Below, in pieces: positions 1 through 7,327 of a stretch of 30,165 nt of DNA (its first letter is position 1; every line of letters begins with the position of its first letter). The notes under the pieces are model-generated. The model saw only the letters and a list, made by a program, of their open reading frames with translations, was not told the DNA's origin and ran no database searches. Position numbers and translations under genes: made by a program. The stretch comes from a virus. The DNA lies in IMG/VR virus record IMGVR_UViG_3300022752_000274, positions 1 to 30,165 of that record; one strand, 5' to 3'.

Positions 1-78
1 AAGGCGAAGGCGATATGGTACCCGAAGCAGGAGCGGATCTCTCATATGTCGATGAAGTACGAAAGCGATGCAGAATAA
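1..78 (+). CDS. 3' end of an unidentified gene (truncated by window edge)
   Basis: Frame 1 is open from the first base to a TAA at 76-78 and gives 25 residues rich in Lys and aromatic residues (it includes IWYPKQERISHMSMKY). The ATG of the next gene lies inside its last codons (68), an overlap typical of this genome, so it is probably a real coding end. I do not recognise the family. If the sequence is circular, the frame continues without interruption from the right end, where a GTG at 30151 leads in-frame into base 1. Its position just before a DNA-modification glycosyltransferase makes a modification partner possible, but nothing in the residues shows it. Confidence 0.5.
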   Translation, partial: KAKAIWYPKQERISHMSMKYESDAE

Positions 79-958
79 GCATCCGATCTATATCGTCTCA
101 AAGGGGAGATGGGATTCTCGCCTGACTTCGATATGCCTTTCACGCATGAAGGTCAATCACTTCATCGTGGTCGAGGAGCAGGAGTACGAGCAGTACCGCT
201 CAACCCTTGAGCCCTATGCAACGCTGCTGATCCTTGATAAGAAGTATCAGGAGCAGTACGAAACTTGCGACGAGTTAGGGCTCACGAAGAGTGTCGGTCC
301 GGGAGCTGCACGAAACTTTGCATGGGATCACTCAATCGCTCAGGGTGCATTGATGCATTGGGTGATGGACGACAATATCCGCCACTTCTATCGGTTCAAC
401 CGAAACCTAACCGTGCCCGTCCTTGATGGTGCTGCGTTTGCAGCGATGGAAGACTTTGCAGAGAGATATGAGAACGTCGGTATGGCGGGCCCGCAATACG
501 AGATGTTCGTAGCACGCCGTCAGGTTCATCCTCCCTTCGTGCTCAATACGCGAATATATTCCTGCAACTTGATCCGCAATGACGTGCCGTATCGATGGCG
601 CGGGAGATACAACGAGGATACGGATCTCTCGCTCAGGATGCTCAAGGACGGATGGTGCACGGTGCAGTTCAACGCTTTCCTGCAGAAGAAAGTCGGCACT
701 CAAACCGTGCGCGGCGGGAATACGGATGAGTTTTATCTGAAGGAGGGCACGCTTCCGAAGTCAAAGATGCTCGTGCGTATGCACCCTGACGTGGCGACTC
801 TTACGTGGAAGTTTAGTCGTTGGCATCATTACGTAGACTACACGCCCTTTCGCAAGAATAAACTCAGGAGAAAGAAGGACGTGATCGTGCCTGATAAGGT
901 GAACGACTACGGACTGAAGCTCATGAAACTTGACGGGAGTTTGATCAATGGGGACTAG
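68..958 (+). CDS. TET-associated glycosyltransferase (TAGT), DNA base modification
   Basis: The 296-residue protein closely matches the TAGT family found in phages. Members are predicted to add sugars to hydroxymethyl-pyrimidines made by TET/JBP dioxygenases in phage DNA. Visible hallmarks are the N-terminal IYIVSKGRWDSR strand-turn (about residues 7-18), the GPGAARNFAWDHS segment (about 77-89), HWVMDDNIRHFYR with the acidic metal/nucleotide-sugar motif (about 97-109), and the very conserved RIYSCNLIRNDVPYRWRGRYNEDTDLS block (about 162-188). Length is normal for the family. It overlaps the upstream gene by 11 bases and the small terminase gene by 11 bases, so it heads the packaging operon. 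No TET/JBP dioxygenase or cytosine methyltransferase lies in the window; they may be beyond the left edge or replaced by another base-modifying route. The family call is secure; the substrate in this phage is inference. Confidence 0.9.
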   Translation: MQNKHPIYIVSKGRWDSRLTSICLSRMKVNHFIVVEEQEYEQYRSTLEPYATLLILDKKYQEQYETCDELGLTKSVGPGAARNFAWDHSIAQGALMHWVMDDNIRHFYRFNRNLTVPVLDGAAFAAMEDFAERYENVGMAGPQYEMFVARRQVHPPFVLNTRIYSCNLIRNDVPYRWRGRYNEDTDLSLRMLKDGWCTVQFNAFLQKKVGTQTVRGGNTDEFYLKEGTLPKSKMLVRMHPDVATLTWKFSRWHHYVDYTPFRKNKLRRKKDVIVPDKVNDYGLKLMKLDGSLINGD

Positions 959-1433
959 GGGACCGCAGCCGAAGCCGACGAGGTTGAGACTTCTTGCAGG
1001 AGAGACTCGCCCCTCAGTGATCAACTATGCGGAGCCTATCCCGGGCGGCGGCCCGCTGACTGCTCCTGAAGACTTGCGCCCTGAGGCTCGCATCGTGTGG
1101 GATCGGGTAGTCGATTCGCTCGGTCAGACGGGCGTGCTCACTGCAGCCGACCGGGATATCTTGCGCCTTTATTGTGAAGCCTACGTGCGCTATGTTGAGG
1201 CGGAGTCTATGCTCGCCAAGACGGGCCCGCTTCTCAAGGGGCGGGGAGGAGAATACGTGAAGAGTCCGCTGCATCAGATCGTGCGGGATAACGCAGACTC
1301 GGTGAAGAAGTACGCCCGGGAGTTAGGGCTCACGCCCGCCGCCCGTGTTGGGCTGAAGGGAGAGATTGATGCCACGGCGAACTCGGCAACGGCGAAACTC
1401 GATCAGCTCATCCGAGCAGCCCGACGCGCCTAA
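948..1433 (+). CDS. terS: Terminase small subunit (P27 family)
   Basis: The 161-residue protein begins MGTRGPQPKPTRLRLLAGE, the basic opening typical of P27-type small terminases. The family motif region ELGLTPAARVGL follows near residues 125-136 (helix-turn-helix-like, binds the packaging site). The middle is helical, as expected for the oligomerising core. Small terminase recognises phage DNA and hands it to the large subunit for packaging into proheads. The ATG at 948 overlaps the end of the glycosyltransferase gene and follows a purine-rich GGGAG, so the start is well supported. Its 3' end overlaps the large terminase gene by about 65 bases in another frame, which implies translational coupling of the two subunits. 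Confidence 0.9.
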   Translation: MGTRGPQPKPTRLRLLAGETRPSVINYAEPIPGGGPLTAPEDLRPEARIVWDRVVDSLGQTGVLTAADRDILRLYCEAYVRYVEAESMLAKTGPLLKGRGGEYVKSPLHQIVRDNADSVKKYARELGLTPAARVGLKGEIDATANSATAKLDQLIRAARRA

Positions 1434-2892
1434 GTCGGGCCCGTCCACTGAAGGCGGAATCGTTGCAGAGTTTATTGAGTCCTTCTGCAGGTTGTCGAAA
1501 GGTGACGGTGCAGGGGCACTGATCTCACTTCGCCCGTGGCAGCGGGAGATCCTTGATGAGATCTTCACCATCAGAGAGGACGGCAAGCGAAAGCATCGGC
1601 GAGGGCTTCTTCTCATGCCCCGCAAGAACGGCAAGAGTTTGCTCGCCTCAGGGATCGCACTATATTCTCTCTTCACTGAGATCGGTGCAGAAGTTGCAGT
1701 CGTCGCAGGTGATCGTGCTCAAGCGCGGATTATCTTCCGAGAGTGCGCTCGCATGATCGAACTTGATCCTATTCTCTCTCGCAAGTTGCACGTCCTACGA
1801 GACGTGATTGAGTACCCTGAAACGGGGTCAGTGTTGAGGGTGTTGTCGGCTGATGCATCTCGTGCTGAGGGATATAACTTCTCAACGGTGATCTTTGATG
1901 AAGTGCACGTGCAGCCTGATGACCGCCTATGGTCTACCGTCAATCTCGGTTCGGGTGCTCGCAAGAATCCACTCGTGCTCGGGATCTCAACCTGCGGATC
2001 GAAGACTGATGCACGAGGTCAGGACTCTCTCGCCTATAAACTCTTTCAGTATGGGATGAGACTCAACGCAGGAGAGATCTCTGACGACTCCTTCTACTTC
2101 AGATACTTCACTGCTCCTGAGGATGTTGCGTGGGATTCTGACGAGGCGGCTCGTGTGGCGAATCCTGCATACGGCGACTTCCTTGATCCTGAAGACTTTG
2201 CAGCTGCGAGGAGATCAATCGTTCGGGAGGAGTACGAGACAAAGCGTCTCAACCGATGGACTAGCACTGCGACCTCATGGCTTCCGCCCGGATCATGGGA
2301 GCGGCTTGATGCACCGCGCAAGATTGAGAAAGGTGAGAAGGTCGTGCTCGCCTTCGACGGCTCCTATGATGGCGACTGCACCTCAGTCGTCGCTTGCACC
2401 CTTGACGGTCACCTTGAGCCCGTACTCAACTTTGAGAAGCCCATCGGGGATCATCAGTGGAAGGTCGATATCGGAGAGGTTGAGGCGGCAGTCCTTGAGA
2501 TCGCAAAGAAGTACGAGGTGCTCGAACTTGCAGCCGACCCGTTCAGGTGGGCACGATCCCTTGAGCTCTTTGAGAAGGAGGGACTTCCCGTCGTGCACTA
2601 CCCTCAATCCCCGTCCCGCATGGTTGCGGCATCGCAGAGATTCTACGAAGCCGTGACTCAGGATGAGATCAAGTGGGGAGGTGAGCCCGTGCTCACTGCA
2701 TCCCTCACCCGTCACCTCTCAAACGCAGCCGTCAAGGTGGATCGCTTCGGGCCCCGACTCGTGAAGGAGCACCGGGGATCTCCGAGAAAGATTGACTTAG
2801 CGGTGTGCGCCGTGATGGCACTTGATCGGGCACGCTATCATGCGAGCGAGGCGGAGAAACCGCCACGTAGCGTGGAGTTTGTGAGCCTATGA
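1366..2892 (+). CDS. terL: Terminase large subunit (ATPase/nuclease packaging motor)
   Basis: The 508-residue protein has the two-domain layout of phage large terminases. The adenine-binding RPWQ is near residues 57-60, Walker A is PRKNGKS (about 85-91), Walker B is STVIFDEVH (about 173-181), and LGISTCGS is a motif III-like segment (about 205). The C-terminal RNase H-like nuclease opens with VVLAFDGSYDGD (about 324-335) and continues through LAADPFRWA and KIDLAVCAVMALD. It pumps DNA into the prohead through the portal and cuts the concatemer. The earliest start is TTG at 1366; ATG at 1369 is the more ordinary choice and changes the protein by one residue. The low-complexity N-terminus encoded in the overlap with the small subunit may not all be translated; a start near 1463 would still keep the ATPase domain. 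Confidence 0.95.
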   Translation: MMPRRTRQRRNSISSSEQPDAPKSGPSTEGGIVAEFIESFCRLSKGDGAGALISLRPWQREILDEIFTIREDGKRKHRRGLLLMPRKNGKSLLASGIALYSLFTEIGAEVAVVAGDRAQARIIFRECARMIELDPILSRKLHVLRDVIEYPETGSVLRVLSADASRAEGYNFSTVIFDEVHVQPDDRLWSTVNLGSGARKNPLVLGISTCGSKTDARGQDSLAYKLFQYGMRLNAGEISDDSFYFRYFTAPEDVAWDSDEAARVANPAYGDFLDPEDFAAARRSIVREEYETKRLNRWTSTATSWLPPGSWERLDAPRKIEKGEKVVLAFDGSYDGDCTSVVACTLDGHLEPVLNFEKPIGDHQWKVDIGEVEAAVLEIAKKYEVLELAADPFRWARSLELFEKEGLPVVHYPQSPSRMVAASQRFYEAVTQDEIKWGGEPVLTASLTRHLSNAAVKVDRFGPRLVKEHRGSPRKIDLAVCAVMALDRARYHASEAEKPPRSVEFVSL

Positions 2893-3023
2893 TCTCAACG
2901 ATCCTCGAAGTAGCAGGGGTCATCATGCTACTCTTCGCCGCATATCTCGTGCACCCTGCAACGATCGTGGGGCTCATCGGGATCTCTCTCATCGCCATCG
3001 GATATTCGAGAGGTAAGAAGTGA
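2889..3023 (+). CDS. Small hydrophobic membrane protein between terminase and portal
   Basis: A 44-residue reading frame fills the gap between terminase and portal exactly. Its ATG at 2889 overlaps the terminase stop (ATGA), and its TGA overlaps the GTG start of the portal gene (GTGA). The protein has two hydrophobic stretches (about residues 4-19 and 25-38), separated by YLVHPAT and ending in the basic SRGKK, so it should be an integral inner-membrane hairpin. No family is recognised. Perfect stop/start overlap on both sides and the hydrophobic composition argue that it is genuine. Similar tiny membrane proteins occur elsewhere in the window (21650 and 22536). A role in superinfection exclusion or lysis timing is only a guess. 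Confidence 0.65.
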   Translation: MISTILEVAGVIMLLFAAYLVHPATIVGLIGISLIAIGYSRGKK

Positions 3024-4303
3024 GCATCATCCGCCGTATTCTTGGGAGTCAGGAGCAGCGCAACCTCACGGGGCTCGGGTTGATCCCGACCTCCTTTGAT
3101 CGGGTCCCGAACTACACGATCAGTCGAGTTGATGAGACTACGACGATGGGGCTCTCAACGGCTTGGGCTTGCGTGACCTTACTCGCTGACCTCACCTCAA
3201 CTTTCCCGATTGATGCGTACTACCGAGACAACGGGGTGCGTCTCCCTTATCGACCTGATGGTGCGAAGCCTTCTTGGATGACCACGCCTCAGCCCGGCGA
3301 GCCTACGGTCGGCATCAATCAGGTGATCGCTCAGCTTGTCGCCGCGATGTACCTCAACGGCAACGGGTACCTTTACACTCCCCGCGATCAAGACGGTGAA
3401 GTCCTTGAGATTCGTGCACTTGATCCGCGCCATGTCACGATTCGTCGTGACGGTCGGACGGTGCGATATGTCGTGCGGTCAATGGCGCAGACTGAAGGCA
3501 CTGAGTACGGGCCCGATGAGATCCTGCATATCCCATTGATTCGACCGCCCGGGCGAGATTATGGGATCAACCCTATTGAGGCTCTTCGGAATACAATCGG
3601 ACTCGGGCTCACTCTTGAGGATTACGCAGGAAGGTTTTTCGCTACGGGCTCAACGCCAACGGGAATCATTGAGACTCCTGATCCTTTGACTCCTGATCAG
3701 GCTCGATCCCTCAAGGAGGGATGGTTGCGCCATCACACGGGAGATAACGTGCATACGCCCGGGGTACTCTCAGGCGGGGCAACGTTCAAGCCTCTCTCCT
3801 TCCGCCCTGAGGATGCGCAGCTTCTCTCCTCCCGCGAGTTTACCGTCAATGAGATCGCACGTATCTTCCGCGTCCCTCCTGCACTTCTAGCAGTCACGAC
3901 TCCGGGGGCAATGTCGTACGCATCCGTTGAGCAGTTGTCGGACGACTTCGTGCGTTTCACCCTTCGCCCTCTTACTGAGAAGATTGAGCGTGCACTCTCA
4001 ACACTCCTCCCGCGCCCTGAAGCCTTCGTTCGGTTCACGATGGATTCACTCCTCAGGGGATCAACTCAGGCACGAGCCGAGGCGTATCGCACGGGACTCT
4101 CGGCGGGATATCTGACCGTCGCTGAGGTGCGCCGCCTAGAAGATCTCTCACCTATTGATGAGGAGAACGTGAACTCCTTGCGACAACCTCTCAACGAAGC
4201 CGATGCTGCACTCGCCTCAACTCGACAACGGGCCGAGGTCTATTCACTCTTGATCTCTTCAGGAGTTGATCCTGCAGAAGCGAAGAAGATCTCAGGTCTC
4301 TGA
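3020..4303 (+). CDS. Portal protein (HK97 family)
   Basis: The 427-residue protein matches HK97-type portal proteins. It starts MSIIRRILG, has the early TTMGLSTAWACVTLLADLTSTFP helix (about residues 41-63), the conserved YLNGNGYLYTPRD strand (about 111-123), LRNTIGLGLTLEDYAGRFFATGSTPTGI (about 188-215), and the helical EFTVNEIARIFRVPPALLA clip/stem element (about 273-291). The dodecameric portal forms the DNA entry and exit channel at one capsid vertex, docks terminase during packaging and later joins the head-tail connectors. Start is GTG at 3020, overlapping the upstream stop. Length and order (terminase, portal, protease, capsid) are standard. Confidence 0.93.
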   Translation: MSIIRRILGSQEQRNLTGLGLIPTSFDRVPNYTISRVDETTTMGLSTAWACVTLLADLTSTFPIDAYYRDNGVRLPYRPDGAKPSWMTTPQPGEPTVGINQVIAQLVAAMYLNGNGYLYTPRDQDGEVLEIRALDPRHVTIRRDGRTVRYVVRSMAQTEGTEYGPDEILHIPLIRPPGRDYGINPIEALRNTIGLGLTLEDYAGRFFATGSTPTGIIETPDPLTPDQARSLKEGWLRHHTGDNVHTPGVLSGGATFKPLSFRPEDAQLLSSREFTVNEIARIFRVPPALLAVTTPGAMSYASVEQLSDDFVRFTLRPLTEKIERALSTLLPRPEAFVRFTMDSLLRGSTQARAEAYRTGLSAGYLTVAEVRRLEDLSPIDEENVNSLRQPLNEADAALASTRQRAEVYSLLISSGVDPAEAKKISGL

Positions 4304-4569
4304 TGAGCATCCTCTCTCTGAACGCAACCTGCGGAACAACGGCGACGCTCATCTACGCTAACCGTTCAAGCGTTGCCGAGGTCTTTATTCACAATCACTC
4401 AGGCGGAGCGATTCAAGTTGGAGGAGCAGGGGTCACTACGGCTAACGGTTTGCAGATCAACAACAACTCAACCGCAACGGTTAGAATCTATGCAGGAGAT
4501 TCTCTTTATGCAGTGACTGCAAGTGGAACGGCTACGATTGATCTTCTTATCACTGCTCCGAATCCCTGA
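4303..4569 (+). CDS. Small beta-rich virion-associated protein (hypothetical)
   Basis: The 88-residue protein is dominated by Thr/Ala/Gly/Asn and alternating hydrophobic residues, predicting an all-beta fold. The pattern (an early TTATLIYANR strand, then VGGAGVTTANGLQI, then a GDSLYAVTASGTATIDLLI end) resembles small phage beta-sandwich domains seen near virion genes. No enzymatic residues are evident. It lies between portal and prohead protease with ATGA overlaps on both sides, so it is cotranslated with head genes. A capsid decoration, head-fibre or portal-associated accessory protein is the likeliest role; that is inference from fold type and neighbourhood. Confidence 0.7.
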   Translation: MSILSLNATCGTTATLIYANRSSVAEVFIHNHSGGAIQVGGAGVTTANGLQINNNSTATVRIYAGDSLYAVTASGTATIDLLITAPNP

Positions 4570-5948
4570 TGCCGTACGATCTTGAGAAAGACTTTGACGG
4601 CTGCGATTATGCAGTCGTGAAGGTCTCACCTGACGGCACGAAAGAGATCGTCCCCGGGGGATGCCATCCTGCAGAAGAGTTTGATGAGGCTGCAGGTCAT
4701 CTCGCTGCACTTCAGGCAGCCGAGCAGGAGGAAGATCGTGCAGTCAATCCTGACGGATACGAGCCTACTCAGGCGATGCGAGAAGAAGCCGATCGTGGTC
4801 TTGAGTGGCGGAGAGAGTTTGGGCGCGGGGGCACGCTCGTAGGAGTTGCACGGGCCCGTGATATCTCCTCAGGCAAGAGACTCCCGATCGATACGGTCAG
4901 GCGGATGCACTCCTACTTCGCACGTCACGAAGTTGATAAAGAGGGTCAGGGATTCAGTCAGGGTGAGGACGGATACCCTTCTGCAGGTCGGATCGCATGG
5001 GCGTTGTGGGGAGGCGACGCGGGTATGACGTGGGCAGCCGCTATCATCAAAGAAGCCTCCGATGATTCGGAGAGAAGTGAAGGGGAGACTATGGGCATCG
5101 AGTTTCGTAAGGCATCAGCGGAGTTGCGTGCAGTCGGTGAAGACGGCTATACCTTTGAGGGTATGGCTGCACTTTATGACTCCCCATCAGGTGAGGGAAC
5201 CGTCCCTGAAGTGATCAAGCCCGGAGCCTTCTCCCGATCCCTTGCCGCTGCATCCCGTGGTGAGTGGGACGTGCGTGCATACGCTGATCACAATCCTGAG
5301 AAGCTTCTCGGCACCACGAAGACGGGCACCCTCGAACTAGAAGATACGCAGGAGGGATTGCGGGCCCGTATTCGCCTCAATCCTGAGGTGAGTTATCATC
5401 GAGATCTTGCAGAGATTGTTCGCACGATGGGGCGATCGCTCGGGATGTCGTTCGGCTTCTACTCAACAAAGGCGAACCGAGTGAACTCAGAAGGAGTCCG
5501 TGAACTCAGGGACGTGAAACTCGTTGAGGTCTCAGCCCTTACGGGGCATCAGCCCTACTACCCCGGGACTCTTTCCCTTGTCGCCGTGCGATCACTTTCT
5601 GACGAGACGGGGGTCGGAGCTGAAGATCTCAGGGATGCGGTCTCAGCCCTGCTCGCGGGTGAGATTGATGAGGAGAAGGCTTCTCTTCTTCTGCGTGCCA
5701 TGTCGAAGACGGTCACAATCTCAACGACCGTTGAGATTGAGGAGGAGTCAGGTGAGGATCATCCTGAGGAGCCTACTCAGCCAATGCCTGAGGAGCCGAT
5801 GCCTGAGGAAGTCCCGGGCGGAGTCATTGACGGGCCCGACGAACTTCAGGAAGAGTCCGCACGAAAGACTGAGTGCAGCTGCGTTGCAGGTGTACCACGG
5901 TCAGTGCGGGAGAAGCAACTCGCACTCGCTCGGCTCGCGCTAAGGTAA
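4569..5948 (+). CDS. HK97-type prohead maturation protease with N-terminal accessory domain and acidic tail
   Basis: Three parts can be seen in this 459-residue protein. Residues about 64-160 form a domain common in phage head proteins, with RGLEWRREFGRGG, RRMHSYFARHEVDK and PSAGRIAWALWGGDAG. Residues about 175-335 are the S78-like prohead protease, with catalytic His at 241 (AYADHNPEKLLG) and Ser at 294 (SLGMSFGF). The C-terminus (about 375-440) is very acidic and proline-rich, scaffold-like, and ends in a basic Cys-containing segment. The protease cleaves itself, the scaffold and the capsid N-terminus during head maturation. An in-frame ATG at 5091 (residue 175) is preceded by AGGGGAG at 5081-5087 and could yield the protease alone. 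No separate scaffold gene is seen, so the acidic tail and the capsid N-terminus probably supply that function. Confidence 0.88.
   Translation: MPYDLEKDFDGCDYAVVKVSPDGTKEIVPGGCHPAEEFDEAAGHLAALQAAEQEEDRAVNPDGYEPTQAMREEADRGLEWRREFGRGGTLVGVARARDISSGKRLPIDTVRRMHSYFARHEVDKEGQGFSQGEDGYPSAGRIAWALWGGDAGMTWAAAIIKEASDDSERSEGETMGIEFRKASAELRAVGEDGYTFEGMAALYDSPSGEGTVPEVIKPGAFSRSLAAASRGEWDVRAYADHNPEKLLGTTKTGTLELEDTQEGLRARIRLNPEVSYHRDLAEIVRTMGRSLGMSFGFYSTKANRVNSEGVRELRDVKLVEVSALTGHQPYYPGTLSLVAVRSLSDETGVGAEDLRDAVSALLAGEIDEEKASLLLRAMSKTVTISTTVEIEEESGEDHPEEPTQPMPEEPMPEEVPGGVIDGPDELQEESARKTECSCVAGVPRSVREKQLALARLALR
5081..5093 (+). promoter_or_regulatory. Possible internal ribosome-binding site and ATG for a shorter protease
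   Basis: AGGGGAG at 5081-5087 sits three bases before an in-frame ATG at 5091 inside the prohead protease gene. Starting here would give a 285-residue protein beginning exactly at the protease domain. The spacing is a little short, so use of this site is uncertain. Confidence 0.35.
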
Positions 5949-5988
5949 ACGCACCTGAACGCTTAGGGCGTATCCGCTGAGGGCGAAA

Positions 5989-6010
5989 GCACCGCCGGAT
6001 CGCACCGCCG
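5989..6010 (+). repeat. 9-bp direct repeat in the leader before the capsid gene
   Basis: GCACCGCCG occurs at 5989-5997 and again at 6002-6010, four bases apart, in the 107-base gap between protease and major capsid genes. The rest of the gap holds an A-rich run (from about 6030) and the AAGGAG ribosome-binding site of the capsid gene. I see no convincing -35/-10 pair. It may be a leader element affecting capsid expression, or chance in GC-rich DNA. Confidence 0.3.
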
Positions 6011-6055
6011 AGATGGTGATCAATCAATCAAAAAAAGAAAGTAAGGAGATACACG

Positions 6056-7228
6056 ATGTCTGAACTTATCAATAAGTTGCACGACTCATATCGCCGCGAC
6101 TTTGAGGCTGCGAAGGCTCTTGTTGAGCGCGCCGCCGATGAGAAGCGTGAGATGAGTGCCGAAGAGGAAGTCTCGTACGCGAAGGCTTCTGAGGCGATGG
6201 CTTCTAAGCTTGCGAAGATTGATGACCTGCAGAAGGGTGAGGAGCGCAACGCTCGTCTCGCCACTCTGACCGGGGATCTTGAGATCGCTGCTCCTAAGAA
6301 GGGCGACACTGAGGCGGATCTTCTCCGTGCAGTGCTCAAGGGTGAAACTCGTTCGGCTAACTTCGAGATGCGAGCACTTGCAACGGCGACGGCGACAACG
6401 CCCGTCACCTTTGCAGACTTCATCGTCGAGCAGTTGGTCGCGGGCAACCCGATCTATGCAGGTGCGACAAAGGTTCGCACTGCAGACGCTCGCAATATCA
6501 CCGTGCCCGTCGCTGCGGGCACTGCTCCTGCAGCCGCTTTCGTTTCGCAGGGCGGGACGATCACCGCAGCCGATCCGGTCTACACGAGCGTGACTCTTGG
6601 CGCAAACGCGCTTGCGAGCCTGACTCTTGTTAGCCGTCAGTTGGTTGATTCGGCGGGCTTCGATATCGCCGCAAACGTTGGCGTACTCGCGGGCCGTCAG
6701 ATCGCTTACGTTGCGGGTAGCGCATGCGCACTTGGTACGGGCACGGTTCAGCCTAACGGCTTCGTGACTGCACTGAACACTGCAGGTGCTCTCTCAACCG
6801 CTGCGGGCTCGGCGTTCTTTGATGCTGACGATCTCATCACGGCGTACTATGCACTCGCTGCAGAGTATCGTCGCCCTGAGACGGCATGGCACGTATCGAA
6901 CACTGCAATCGCAAAGATCCGCAAGCTGAAGACGTCGCAGGGTGAGTATCTCCTGCAGCCTTCACTCGCGGTCGGTCAGCCTGAGACTATTCTTGGGCAG
7001 GTTGTTCGTGAGAACGTGCATATGGCGGCAGTGGGCTCCGCGTCGAAGTCGGTCGTGCTCATCCATGAGCCTTCCTACTTCATCCGTGAGCAGGGATCAG
7101 TCGAAGTCGCTACCTCGGCGGAGCGTTACTTCGAGCTGAACTCAATCGGTATCCGATCGATCTACAACTTCGACGGGCAGTTGCCTGATACGAAGGCGGG
7201 TCGCATCCTCGTCTCGGCTAACTCCTAG
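6056..7228 (+). CDS. Major capsid protein (HK97 fold)
   Basis: The 390-residue protein has the layout of HK97-like capsid proteins made with a removable N-terminus. A charged, coiled-coil-like delta region spans about residues 1-75 (KLHDSYRRDFEAAKALVERAADEKRE). A cleavage-prone linker around 95-105 leads into the capsid core, with NPIYAGATKVRTADARNITVPV, a LVSRQLVDSAG spine-helix segment, and the C-terminal RYFELNSIGIRSIYNFDGQL strand. Many copies form the icosahedral shell, and the adjacent protease would remove the delta region. AAGGAG precedes the ATG at good spacing. The gene is isolated by an upstream leader and a downstream terminator, as expected for the most highly expressed protein. 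Confidence 0.92.
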   Translation: MSELINKLHDSYRRDFEAAKALVERAADEKREMSAEEEVSYAKASEAMASKLAKIDDLQKGEERNARLATLTGDLEIAAPKKGDTEADLLRAVLKGETRSANFEMRALATATATTPVTFADFIVEQLVAGNPIYAGATKVRTADARNITVPVAAGTAPAAAFVSQGGTITAADPVYTSVTLGANALASLTLVSRQLVDSAGFDIAANVGVLAGRQIAYVAGSACALGTGTVQPNGFVTALNTAGALSTAAGSAFFDADDLITAYYALAAEYRRPETAWHVSNTAIAKIRKLKTSQGEYLLQPSLAVGQPETILGQVVRENVHMAAVGSASKSVVLIHEPSYFIREQGSVEVATSAERYFELNSIGIRSIYNFDGQLPDTKAGRILVSANS

Positions 7229-7237
7229 ACGATCAGG

Positions 7238-7253
7238 GTCTAGTCCGCTAGAC
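7238..7253 (+). other. Short perfect hairpin after the capsid stop
   Basis: GTCTAG (7238-7243) and CTAGAC (7248-7253) pair perfectly around a TCCG loop, just downstream of the capsid stop codon and upstream of the terminator. It may protect or process the capsid mRNA 3' end. Confidence 0.4.
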
Positions 7254-7258
7254 TTTGG

Positions 7259-7304
7259 GCACGGGCCCGCTCGGGGAATACCCCGGGCGGGCTTCGTGCT
7301 TTTT
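7259..7304 (+). terminator. Rho-independent terminator after the major capsid gene
   Basis: A long GC-rich hairpin is visible: GCACG pairs with CGTGC, GCCCGC with GCGGGC, and CGGGG with CCCCG around a short AAT-A loop. A run of five T follows at 7300-7304. One copy of the CGGGCCCG palindrome forms part of the left arm. It separates the capsid gene from the sugar cassette, so downstream late genes need read-through or another promoter. Confidence 0.85.
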
Positions 7305-7327
7305 ATGAGAAGGAGTGGGAGGGATTG

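Noticed and set aside
2123-2656. 177-residue plus-strand frame inside the large terminase gene
   Set aside because: Ser/Arg-rich shadow of the terminase in another frame, no start signal.
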